Assembly: GCA_002399285.1 (NCBI GenBank)
Contig: DHDI01000015.1
Coordinates: 88,269 to 95,334, forward strand
DNA length: 7,066 bases
Direction: 5' to 3'
Source: Thermoanaerobacterales bacterium UBA4880
GTDB lineage: Bacteria; Bacillota; Thermoanaerobacteria; Thermoanaerobacterales; UBA4877
The notes beneath the pieces were generated by a model. The model made no database searches and was not told the origin of the DNA. It worked only from the letters and a program-made list of their open reading frames with translations. Shown piece by piece: positions 1-5,778 of the stretch (position 1 is the stretch's first letter; each line of letters starts with the position of its first letter). The translations under genes and the position numbers were made by a program.

Positions 1-1181
1 ATTCTAACAATGATTTAAATAAAAACAGCAAGCTCTTGCTAAGCTTAATACAAAAAAATGGACCGATCGCAAAAAATAATCTTTTACTTATTGCCAATAT
101 GACGCTAAGTACATTGCAGCGTTCAATAAAACCCTTGATAGACAATGAGCTTATTATCGAATCTGCCATAGGCGAATCCACAGGGGGACGCCGGCCTGCT
201 TTATATGATATAAACCCGGAAGGTCCCTACATTGTGGGCATAGACATATCGAGGTCATATACCCGCTTTGTTATAACAAATCTTAATTTGAGCACTATAT
301 ATGCCGAGAAAGCCCTGCCTATTTCATCGCCGCAGCAAACCATTACAGCCATATGCGATACTTTGAAGGAAACCCTGAATGACTTATCCATATCAAAATC
401 AGACATACTGGGTATCGGCGTGGGAACGGTGGGCCCTCTTGACAGAGAGAAGGGAATAATTTTAAACCCTACAAATTTTGCCTCTAAGGAATGGGTCAAC
501 ATACCCATCAAAGACATTATCGAGCGGGATCTGGGCATACCGACCTTTATAGATAACGGCGCCAATTCGGCGGTATTGGTGGAACACTTATTCGGCATAG
601 GCAAAAAATACGGCAACATGTCTTATTTTAACTGCGGTATGGGCATAAGAACAGGAGTCATATCCTCGGATAAACTCATACGTACTTCCTCCGATTCCGA
701 AGATTCCTTCGGCCACATGATAATAGACATGGACGGTGAAAAATGCAGCTGCGGCAATTACGGCTGCGTGGAATGCTACTGTTCCACTCTGCAGATAATA
801 AGGAAGTTTAGATCAAAGGCAAAGGCGGGAAGGAGTTTCGCCTCATCAAAGCCGCCGGAGGAGATAGACTATATTGATATATGCAATATGGCCGAGAAAG
901 GAGACGAATTATCGCGGGAAATAATGACCGACTCCGCTGCGATCTTCGGCCTGGCCCTTACCAACTATATCAATATCTTGAAGCCCGAGCTGGTTATTTT
1001 AAGTGGTCCGCTGTTCAGATACTCTCAGCTTTACTATGATGTGGCAACGTCGGCAGCCAATAAAAGGCTGCGCTTTAAAGATAAAGACAATCCCGTCTTC
1101 AGGAGAGGAGGGAAATTCCAGATAAACTCCATATCCTTGGGAGCTGCGGCTATGGTTTTCGAAGAGCTGCTAAACCAATGA
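1..1181 (+). CDS. ROK-family transcriptional regulator (5' end outside window)
   Basis: This is a repressor-type ROK protein with an N-terminal winged helix and a sugar-kinase-like ligand domain. The frame is open to the left edge (first whole codon at 3). The residues before the TTG at 36 (NDLNKNSKLLLSLIQKNGPI) match the usual first helix of ROK regulators, so the true start is probably just outside the window and the TTG at 36 is not the start. Counting from that TTG, the helix-turn-helix spans about residues 8-42, the phosphate-1-like motif GIGVGTVGP is at 126-134, and the ROK zinc signature (H227, then CSCGNYGC with C237, C239 and C244) is intact. The catalytic NDAN motif reads NGAN (174-177), and the sugar-contacting Glu two residues before the GH pair is Ser224. 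It is therefore probably a regulator without kinase activity. It lies 37 bases upstream of the ChrA pair with no terminator between, so it probably belongs to the same operon. The ligand is unknown. Confidence 0.93.
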   Translation, partial: SNNDLNKNSKLLLSLIQKNGPIAKNNLLLIANMTLSTLQRSIKPLIDNELIIESAIGESTGGRRPALYDINPEGPYIVGIDISRSYTRFVITNLNLSTIYAEKALPISSPQQTITAICDTLKETLNDLSISKSDILGIGVGTVGPLDREKGIILNPTNFASKEWVNIPIKDIIERDLGIPTFIDNGANSAVLVEHLFGIGKKYGNMSYFNCGMGIRTGVISSDKLIRTSSDSEDSFGHMIIDMDGEKCSCGNYGCVECYCSTLQIIRKFRSKAKAGRSFASSKPPEEIDYIDICNMAEKGDELSREIMTDSAAIFGLALTNYINILKPELVILSGPLFRYSQLYYDVATSAANKRLRFKDKDNPVFRRGGKFQINSISLGAAAMVFEELLNQ

Positions 1182-1218
1182 TAATAGCAAATACTAATCA
1201 TTAAGGAGTTGTTGATTT

Positions 1219-1767
1219 GTGAAAAAATACCTTGAAATGTTTGTTTCCTTTTTCAAGATAGGCGCATTTACGCTCGGAGGAGGTTATGCCATGCTGCCTC
1301 TTATTGAAAAGGAAGTCGTAGACAGAAAACAGTGGATAGACAGGGATACTTTTTTAGACATGCTAGCCCTTGCCCAATCGGCCCCGGGACCTATCGCAAT
1401 CAATACGGCTGTCTTTGTGGGATATAATATCGCGGGAATGCCGGGAATGATCTTTACGGTTTTGGGCTCCGTCCTACCTTCCTTCTTTATAATACTGATC
1501 ATAGCTTCTTTCTTTGTAGGCATAAAAGACAACGTCTATGTAGAAAGAGCGTTTAAAGGCATAAGGCCCGCCGTCGTTGCCTTGATCGCGGCACCGGTCA
1601 TAAGGCTTTCCCAGTCGGCCAAGATCAACAGAAAGACAGTGATCATACCAATAATAAGTGCAATATTGGTAGCATTCTTAGGTATATCCCCAATATATAT
1701 CATAATTGCTGCCGCCGTCTTAGGAATAATATACGGTAAATATATAATAAAGGGGGAGACGAAATGA
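1219..1767 (+). CDS. chrA: Chromate transporter family protein, short (half-size) subunit 1
   Basis: This 182-residue membrane protein belongs to the CHR family (Chromate_transp domain), whose characterised members move chromate out of the cell; many clostridial members are untested. It carries the family signature near the N-terminus (FKIGAFTLGGGYAMLPLI, about residues 12-29), the conserved SAPGP stretch with INTAVFVGY (64-69), and the GIRPAVVALIAAP segment (114-126). Hydrophobic spans lie at about 74-108, 118-135, 146-163 and 166-178. It has one CHR domain, where long ChrA proteins have two, and short CHR proteins normally work as a pair, which fits the adjoining homologue. Start: GTG at 1219, with AAGGAG (1203-1208) ten bases upstream. 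Its stop overlaps the next start by four bases (ATGA), implying translational coupling and paired expression. Family is certain; the substrate is inferred. Confidence 0.94.
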   Translation: MKKYLEMFVSFFKIGAFTLGGGYAMLPLIEKEVVDRKQWIDRDTFLDMLALAQSAPGPIAINTAVFVGYNIAGMPGMIFTVLGSVLPSFFIILIIASFFVGIKDNVYVERAFKGIRPAVVALIAAPVIRLSQSAKINRKTVIIPIISAILVAFLGISPIYIIIAAAVLGIIYGKYIIKGETK

Positions 1768-2285
1768 TTTACTTAGACATATTTTTTACATTTTTGAAAA
1801 TCGGACTTTTCAGTTTCGGCGGCGGGTATGCAATGCTTCCCCTCATTCAACAGGAGGTCGTGACGGCGCACAACTGGATAAGCGCCAAGGAATTTATAGA
1901 CGTGGTGGCCATATCTCAAATAACCCCAGGGCCTATATCAATAAACTCGGCCACATATATAGGCTTCAAGACAGCGGGCATTCCCGGTTCTGTCCTTGCC
2001 ACCCTGGGCGTAATAACTCCATCCATAATATTAATGGTCATAATATCAAAGTTCTTTATCAAGTTTAAAAACAATAAATATGTGGAAAATGCATTTCTGA
2101 GCCTGCGGCCGGCAACCATAGGGTTGATAGCAGCGGCAGCCATCATGGTAGCCCAAAGTTCTTTCATTGACTTTAAAAGCGTCATCATCTTTGCAGCCGC
2201 GTTCCTTTTGTCCTATGTATATAAGCTTGACCCTATTTTGCTTACGGTTTTATCCGCCGCAGCCGGTCTGCTTTTATACAGATAA
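1764..2285 (+). CDS. chrA: Chromate transporter family protein, short (half-size) subunit 2
   Basis: This 173-residue partner of the preceding gene has the same architecture: FLKIGLFSFGGGYAMLPLI (10-28), SQITPGPISIN (51-61), and SLRPATIGLIAAAA (113-126), followed by two further hydrophobic spans. The two proteins are clearly homologous across their length but diverged, as is usual for the two halves of a short-chain CHR transporter; I infer that they form a heterodimer in the cytoplasmic membrane. Start: ATG at 1764, preceded by AGGGGGAG (1751-1758) inside the upstream gene and overlapping its stop as ATGA. The stop TAA is followed within 11 bases by a strong terminator, so this is the last gene of the operon that includes the ROK regulator. 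Chromate is the namesake substrate, but other oxyanions cannot be excluded. Confidence 0.94.
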   Translation: MIYLDIFFTFLKIGLFSFGGGYAMLPLIQQEVVTAHNWISAKEFIDVVAISQITPGPISINSATYIGFKTAGIPGSVLATLGVITPSIILMVIISKFFIKFKNNKYVENAFLSLRPATIGLIAAAAIMVAQSSFIDFKSVIIFAAAFLLSYVYKLDPILLTVLSAAAGLLLYR

Positions 2286-2295
2286 ATATAGTTAT

Positions 2296-2333
2296 AAAAG
2301 GACTCCGACCGACGTTTGGATGGAGTCCTTTTT
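2296..2333 (+). terminator. Intrinsic terminator of the ROK-ChrA operon
   Basis: The arm AAAAGGACTCC (2296-2306) pairs perfectly with GGAGTCCTTTT (2322-2332) around a 15-base loop, and the T run closes the 3' side. It begins 11 bases after the second ChrA stop codon. The complementary A and T runs mean it could also stop minus-strand transcription coming from the remnant gene at 2363-2755. Confidence 0.88.
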
Positions 2334-2362
2334 ATATCTGAAATTATGGATCTACTCAGGTA

Positions 2363-2755
2363 TCATACGCTTTGAACGGGAAGCCTTATTACTGTTTTGA
2401 GTTTTTCCGGATTTGTCCTGTTTAGGTCTGACATATATATTTCATGGTGCTTGCGGTCTGCGCCCGTCATGTTGGCCAGGCCGTTTTGCTCCATAAACTC
2501 CGCCATCTTTTTAGTTGTGACAGGCTCGTCCGCATACGGCCCTGTGTGCAGCATCTGAACGCACAAACCTTCATGGAAAGCCTCCAGTCTCGCTTTGGCG
2601 AAATCAATCTGCGGCTTTTTACCCCGCGCGGCCTCTGCCGCCCATTTGAGAGTATCATACGTGACAAACTCCGGCTGAAACCCCGCTTCAAATGAAGTGA
2701 TGCTTACATAACCCGCCTGAATGCGTGAGTCCGGTTGTTTAAGGTCAATACTGAA
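2363..2755 (-). pseudogene. 5'-truncated GyrI-like small-molecule-binding domain protein
   Basis: Read on the minus strand, an open frame of 130 codons from 2755 to the stop at 2363-2365 encodes the C-terminal part of a GyrI-like protein (the COG4832-type family with a ligand-binding fold). Diagnostic stretches are QPEFVTYDTLKWA, EGLCVQMLHTGPYADEP, HHEIYMSDLNRTNPEKLKTV and the terminal IRLPVQ. From memory of the family, whole proteins are roughly 200 residues, with about 100 residues before the QPEFVT segment. Here only some 25 residues precede it and they do not look like the family. A stop codon lies at 2756-2758, no ATG with a ribosome binding site is present, and an intact unrelated gene ends 15 bases upstream. 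I read this as a remnant whose N-terminal half was lost. The remaining frame has no stop, so loss may be recent, or an internal TTG (2566) may still give a short product. Family call is strong; the pseudogene call is likely. Confidence 0.75.
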
Positions 2756-2770
2756 TTATAGCGCAATGTA

Positions 2771-2968
2771 CTACAAGGTTATACCCAGAATCAGGGCAAT
2801 TACTCCAACTACAACAGCACAAATGTTCAAGTTCCTCTTGGGAGTGAAAAGACCTATCACGCCAAGAACAGCCGCTATAGAACCCAACCATATACGCGCC
2901 CAGAAAAAGCCGATAACGCCAAGACAAATTCCTATCCAGCCCAACCAATTACCAACATTTTCATTCAT
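2771..2968 (-). CDS. Small membrane protein of three 19-residue repeats, unknown function
   Basis: This 65-residue, almost wholly hydrophobic protein starts at an ATG with a strong ribosome binding site, GGGAGGA (2974-2980), five bases upstream, which supports a real gene. It consists of three tandem units of 19 residues at 8-26, 27-45 and 46-64. Each has a hydrophobic stretch centred on LGVIG (16-20), LGVIG (35-39) and VGVIA (54-58), and the first two units begin with WLG. I infer three membrane segments, with the charged turns WARI and TPKR between them. I do not recognise a named family; similar tiny glycine-rich membrane proteins of unknown role occur in Firmicutes. It lies between the TetR terminator and the GyrI-like remnant on the same strand, and probably has its own promoter in the AT-rich stretch 2981-3110, although I could not pick a clear one. 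Confidence 0.75.
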   Translation of the reverse strand: MNENVGNWLGWIGICLGVIGFFWARIWLGSIAAVLGVIGLFTPKRNLNICAVVVGVIALILGITL

Positions 2969-3110
2969 GTTGATCCTCCCTATCTCTATTGTAATTCTTT
3001 CTATGTATATATTAATATAAATAGAAAAAATTGATAATCATCAGCTAACTCAATTTGTATAGTTTTTAGACAAATTCTCATTGTTGTTAGATTTATATAC
3101 AGTGCTTTTA

Positions 3111-3136
3111 AAAAGAAAAAATCCGCCAAAGCGGAT
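3111..3136 (-). terminator. Intrinsic terminator of the TetR-family gene
   Basis: On the minus strand ATCCGC, loop TTTG and GCGGAT form a six-pair GC-rich stem (3121-3136) followed directly by TTTTTTCTTTTT (to about 3111). It lies 28 bases after the stop of the TetR-family gene. It separates that gene from the small membrane protein gene further along the same strand. Confidence 0.9.
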
Positions 3137-3164
3137 GTCCCATTTTTATAATATGACGTGTTAA

Positions 3165-3713
3165 TTATTCCGAATACCTGTCTATGGCAAGTATCAACAA
3201 TTCCTTGAACACAGGAGCATAATTCTCCACAAATTTTATGTTATCGCCCTTCATACCCTTCTGGGCCCACTGGAACAAAGCGCCTGTGATAGCGTTGGAA
3301 AAAAATCCTGCGAGAAATTCTATTATTTTTTCGTCCATTTTGCGGTCCCCGAGCATCGACGTTATTTCATCAATACAGCGGCTGTAGCAAACCTCATAAA
3401 GATGCTCGCGAAGATTGTTTTGTGCTTCTGAAGTGAGAGCCGCCGTATAAAAAACTTTTTCCGAATAAATGTATTCGATTATATCGTCGATCAAGGTATC
3501 GTTTTTATTTTTATCCGTAAGCATACTGATATCTGTATCAAATATCCAGCAAATGAGCTCCTGCTTATCCGCAAAGTGATAGTAGAAAGTCTGGCGGTTA
3601 ATACCGGCTGTATCTACTATTTCGCTTACGCTGATTTTATCCAATTGCTTCTTTAGCGCGAGGTTTTTTGTAGTATCGGCAATTAATTGCTTTGTCAATT
3701 CCTGCCTAGGCAT
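3165..3713 (-). CDS. TetR/AcrR-family regulator, DhaS-like C-terminal domain
   Basis: This is a 182-residue DNA-binding regulator. The N-terminal TetR domain (about residues 5-60) contains the helix-turn-helix SVSEIVDTAGINRQTFYYHF (28-47) followed by ADKQELICWIF. The GxNRQTFYYHF..K form and the later stretch NAITGALFQWAQKGMK are typical of the subgroup with a TetR_C_8-type ligand domain, which includes the dihydroxyacetone-kinase regulator DhaS. No dha genes are present here, so the ligand and targets are unknown. Start: an ATG at 3731 would add six residues, but that codon lies next to the GGAAGGAGG ribosome binding site, which would become coding; the ATG at 3713 sits six bases after that site and gives the usual N-terminus. 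A promoter at 3794-3822 with a palindrome in its spacer suggests autoregulation. The gene is single, closed by its own terminator, and divergent from the gene at 4041. Confidence 0.93.
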   Translation of the reverse strand: MPRQELTKQLIADTTKNLALKKQLDKISVSEIVDTAGINRQTFYYHFADKQELICWIFDTDISMLTDKNKNDTLIDDIIEYIYSEKVFYTAALTSEAQNNLREHLYEVCYSRCIDEITSMLGDRKMDEKIIEFLAGFFSNAITGALFQWAQKGMKGDNIKFVENYAPVFKELLILAIDRYSE

Positions 3714-3719
3714 AAATTG

Positions 3720-3728
3720 CCTCCTTCC
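3720..3728 (-). promoter_or_regulatory. Ribosome binding site fixing the TetR start
   Basis: GGAAGGAGG on the minus strand, six bases before the ATG at 3713. It directly follows the upstream in-frame ATG at 3731, which therefore is unlikely to be used. Confidence 0.85.
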
Positions 3729-3793
3729 CATCTCACTTTTTGTTTTCTTTCAAACTTGCATCCATAACGTAATCCTATAAGGCCGTTTCTCTT

Positions 3794-3822
3794 ATCATAT
3801 ACGCTGCGTAGGACAAAATCAA
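3794..3822 (-). promoter_or_regulatory. Sigma-A-type promoter of the TetR gene
   Basis: On the minus strand TTGATT (3817-3822) and TATGAT (3794-3799) are separated by exactly 17 bases. The first four bases of the -35 and five of six in the -10 match consensus. Transcription would start near 3787, giving a leader of about 75 bases before the ATG at 3713. Confidence 0.6.
3800..3810. promoter_or_regulatory. Possible operator palindrome in the TetR promoter spacer
   Basis: TACGC-T-GCGTA is a perfect five-base inverted repeat around one base. It fills most of the spacer between the proposed -35 and -10 of the TetR-family gene, where a bound dimer would block RNA polymerase. It is shorter than most known TetR operators, so assignment to this regulator is an inference. 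Confidence 0.4.
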
Positions 3823-3851
3823 GCCGAAATTATTAATTATCAGCCTGCCCT

Positions 3852-3882
3852 GTTACGGAGCTATTTACCGGTAACCACGGTA
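3852..3882. repeat. Overlapping inverted repeats in the divergent intergenic region
   Basis: The 327-base interval 3714-4040 holds no gene. Besides the TetR promoter, it contains a cluster of symmetric sequences: the perfect ten-base palindrome TTACCGGTAA (3865-3874), TACCG-7 bases-CGGTA (3866-3870 with 3878-3882), and GTTAC (3852-3856) with GTAAC (3871-3875). Another CGGTA lies at 3945-3949. These could be protein-binding half-sites between the two divergent genes. No riboswitch or small RNA could be recognised here. Confidence 0.4.
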
Positions 3883-3982
3883 TAATAAAATCCGGACCTT
3901 TAGGAGTTCGTACTTATAAGTTGTTAATTAATATAATCTTAATACGGTAGTAAAAACCATAACGCCATCCTAATTTTCATTA

Positions 3983-3991
3983 TGTTATACT
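3983..3991 (+). promoter_or_regulatory. Possible extended -10 promoter for the gene at 4041
   Basis: TGTTATACT matches an extended -10 (TGnTATAAT with one mismatch), 50 bases upstream of the ATG at 4041. No convincing -35 box lies 16-18 bases upstream, which is tolerated by extended -10 promoters. Confidence 0.4.
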
Positions 3992-4040
3992 GCTGTAAAA
4001 ATAAAGATAGTATATTTCATAAATGTAGGGAGGTTGTCAT

Positions 4041-4382
4041 ATGGATGTATTTTTTAAAAATGTTGCTTTATTAGCTATATCTTTTGTCATTATTTATGGT
4101 TTCTATAAATTATCGGAGTATTACGGCCTTAAATATTCAGGGCTCCATGAAAGCAAAAAAGTTTATAAGGCAGCTTATAAATTTGCACATGGAGCAACTT
4201 CCGATGAAGTTAAAGATCTTTTAACAAGCTGCTTTGAGTTTGATAAGGAGGACGCCGATGAAATTCTTATGCAATCGCTTCCCCATAGAGAAGACAATGA
4301 CGGAGGATACCGTGAGTTCATAAAATCCGTAAACAGAGTATTAAACATGGATATTTACAGCGAACAATATCACGATCATTAA
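4041..4382 (+). CDS. Single-span membrane protein of unknown function
   Basis: This is a 113-residue protein with an N-terminal membrane anchor (about residues 5-22) and a soluble, charged helical domain. The domain runs from about 35 to 107 and contains the recognisable stretches KAAYKFAHGATSDEVKDLL (43-61), FEFDKEDADEIL (65-76) and DGGYREFIKSVNRVL (87-101). The tail is histidine-rich (HDH at the C-terminus). I do not recognise a named domain; the regular helices and acidic pairs look like a conserved clostridial protein, but no function can be assigned. The start is clear: ATG with GGGAGG (4028-4033) seven bases upstream. It is transcribed away from the TetR-family gene, making it a possible target of that regulator. 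No hairpin terminator is visible in 4383-4488, and I see no other feature in that stretch. Confidence 0.82.
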   Translation: MDVFFKNVALLAISFVIIYGFYKLSEYYGLKYSGLHESKKVYKAAYKFAHGATSDEVKDLLTSCFEFDKEDADEILMQSLPHREDNDGGYREFIKSVNRVLNMDIYSEQYHDH

Positions 4383-4488
4383 ACAAATGACTATTACTTG
4401 GCTTACGAAATTACGTTGATTGGCGCCTGCATAATTGCATCCTTCCTTATATATTAACAGTAACAAATGATGAAATTAGATATAATAG

Positions 4489-4679
4489 TTATTTTAATTT
4501 ACTGCAAAATTCTTTCCATATTAATTCCAATTCTTCTGTATCCGGCTCTGCTTTCTCCCAATCAAAACCATAAATTGAAGCCACTCATATAACAGTTTTA
4601 ATTGAAACCATTTTCCGTCAAATACTGCCGTTAAGATTCCCGCCAAACGACCTACCATATATTTGTTTAGGGTCTTCAT
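4489..4679 (-). pseudogene. Short frameshifted reading frame after the kinase-like gene
   Basis: On the minus strand an ATG at 4679, one base after the upstream gene's stop codon, opens a frame that reads MKTLNKYMVGRLAGILTAVF and on to LLYEW. Protein-like sequence then continues in another frame as ASIYGFDWEKAEPDTEELEL, then IWKEFCSKLK, to the stop at 4489-4491. The switch falls at about 4565-4582. Adding one base there would give a protein of 63 residues. Both halves have plausible composition, and the second is amphipathic and acidic. I do not recognise the family. No ribosome binding site stands alone here, so translation would depend on coupling to the upstream gene. It could be a decayed third gene of the thioesterase/kinase unit, a sequencing error, or two chance frames. 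Confidence 0.42.
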
Positions 4680-4680
4680 G

Positions 4681-5175
4681 TCATACCGAGATAATGAGAC
4701 CGGCTGCCTGATCCGGCGTGATGTTTGATACGTCGATCTTCCGGGTGTTCAATTCCTCATAGAGTGGGATGCGTTCAATACCCTTGCGAATAGAGTCTTC
4801 AGCCCTGACACCGGCATCGATATCCCTTTGTAACCGCACCTGCAATGCTTGCCCGCTGCACACCAATGAAATCAAGTGGACCTTGCAATGCTCCGTGTCG
4901 AGGCGTGAAACAATGTCATCAATAATAGTCTGCTGATACATTACCCAGCAAAACACAATGTTTTCATAGGCAGAGCACTTGATGAAGTTATTTAGGAGAA
5001 AACAAATATTTTCTATAACCATTTTCTTTGTTTCCTCCGTCACTTGGAATGGATGCATATCCCAGCACCAATCGCCATCTAAAAGAACACTGTTGTTCAG
5101 TTTATCTTTTAGTATCCGGCAGGTTGTTGTTTTCCCGACCCCCATCGTCCCACCTATAATAAAAACGTCTTTCAT
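4681..5175 (-). CDS. Small P-loop kinase-like (AAA_33-type) protein
   Basis: This 164-residue cytoplasmic protein has the size and layout of small-molecule kinases of the shikimate/gluconate/chloramphenicol kinase type. The Walker A motif GTMGVGKTT (residues 9-17, K15) follows the first beta strand FIIGG. LLDGDW (31-36) fits the position of the substrate-site Asp after strand two, and VRLQRDIDAGVR (113-124) provides the arginines expected in the lid. The ending, with TRKIDVSNITPDQAA, is the usual last strand and helix. I assign phosphoryl transfer from ATP with an unknown substrate. Start: ATG at 5175 with GGAGG (5183-5187) seven bases upstream. It lies 32 bases downstream of the thioesterase gene on the same strand with no terminator between, so the two are probably co-transcribed. 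Confidence 0.85.
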   Translation of the reverse strand: MKDVFIIGGTMGVGKTTTCRILKDKLNNSVLLDGDWCWDMHPFQVTEETKKMVIENICFLLNNFIKCSAYENIVFCWVMYQQTIIDDIVSRLDTEHCKVHLISLVCSGQALQVRLQRDIDAGVRAEDSIRKGIERIPLYEELNTRKIDVSNITPDQAAGLIISV

Positions 5176-5207
5176 ACTAAATCCTCCAAATTACTGTGCA
5201 GCATCCT

Positions 5208-5624
5208 CTAACTTCGTAATTTCCTTGCCTGTTCCTGTAAAGCGATGTCTTCCGCGCTTACTGCGTCCATTTCCAATCCGTGCGGAAAAGATTTCCCTTC
5301 CGAGTCTACGTTTACAAAGGTGATGAAGCCGTTAAGGATCTCCTTATTTTGCATTTCGATACGTATGTTGGCTGTCAGGCTGGTCCTTCCCGCATAGACT
5401 ACCTTGCTTATAAATTTAACTGTTTCGCCAAGTCTGATCGGTCTTGTAAAAGTCATTCCATGGATCTTAACGCATACTATATTCTCCGGGGGAAGATAAA
5501 CCGCCGCCGCCATTAATCCTGCTTCAACAAACCACTCGGCCGTACGTCCCGCGTACAGCGTTCCATGGTGGTTTAGATCCTCGCTTTTGACAAAGTGGTG
5601 AGTGATGATCGGGATGATCTCCAT
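5208..5624 (-). CDS. Hotdog-fold acyl-CoA thioesterase
   Basis: This 138-residue protein of the 4HBT/acyl-CoA thioesterase family would hydrolyse an acyl-CoA to free acid and CoA in the cytoplasm. The N-terminal signature LNHHGTLYAGRTAEWFVEAG (17-36) covers the N-x-x-G turn and the central hotdog helix. The helix carries Glu34 near where many relatives have a catalytic Asp. IHGMTFTRPIRLGETVKF (54-71) and VVYAGRTSLTANIRI (75-89) are the typical core strands, and ITFVNVDSEGKSFPHGLE is the usual end of the domain. Length is normal for a single-hotdog thioesterase, which acts as an oligomer. Start: ATG at 5624 with a GGAGAGG-type site (5631-5638) six bases upstream. It leads the presumed two-gene unit with the P-loop protein. 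The acyl substrate cannot be read from the sequence. Confidence 0.9.
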   Translation of the reverse strand: MEIIPIITHHFVKSEDLNHHGTLYAGRTAEWFVEAGLMAAAVYLPPENIVCVKIHGMTFTRPIRLGETVKFISKVVYAGRTSLTANIRIEMQNKEILNGFITFVNVDSEGKSFPHGLEMDAVSAEDIALQEQARKLRS

Positions 5625-5651
5625 AAAAATCCTCTCCTCAAAGTATTATTG

Positions 5652-5672
5652 GCTTCGTCTTTTCGACTAAGC
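5652..5672 (-). other. Hairpin in the thioesterase leader
   Basis: GCTTCGTC (5652-5659) and GACTAAGC (5665-5672) pair with one mismatch around a five-base loop, starting 12 bases upstream of the ribosome binding site of the thioesterase gene. There is no T run, so it is not a terminator. It may be a chance or mRNA-stabilising structure. Confidence 0.25.
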
Positions 5673-5716
5673 ATCTCATATCGACCAAACTACATTTTAC
5701 CATCTTTTATATAATT

Positions 5717-5766
5717 AAAAAAGGCAGGGTACCTTCTTTCAGATACTTTACCTTTTTTGCACTGCC
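5717..5766 (-). terminator. Probable intrinsic terminator of the EamA transporter gene
   Basis: On the minus strand GGCAG (5762-5766) can pair with CTGCC (5723-5727), with an inner GGTA/TACC pairing (5749-5752 with 5728-5731), and TTTTTT follows at 5717-5722. It begins 13 bases after the transporter stop codon. The stem is interrupted by a one-sided bulge. The mirror-image T run at 5753-5758 could also let a shorter stem act on the plus strand. Confidence 0.55.
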
Positions 5767-5778
5767 GTTCTTTTACAG

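Noticed and set aside
227..619. Minus-strand open frame inside the ROK gene
   Set aside because: No ribosome binding site or protein-like pattern, and it is fully covered by the strongly supported ROK coding sequence.
2444..2695. Plus-strand and second minus-strand open frames overlapping the GyrI-like remnant
   Set aside because: Their translations are basic, low-quality sequences with no family resemblance, whereas the third frame gives clear GyrI-like motifs; they are shadows.
3881..3886. Perfect TATAAT as a plus-strand promoter for the gene at 4041
   Set aside because: No acceptable -35 at 16-18 bases upstream and about 150 bases from the start codon; the extended -10 at 3983 is a better candidate.
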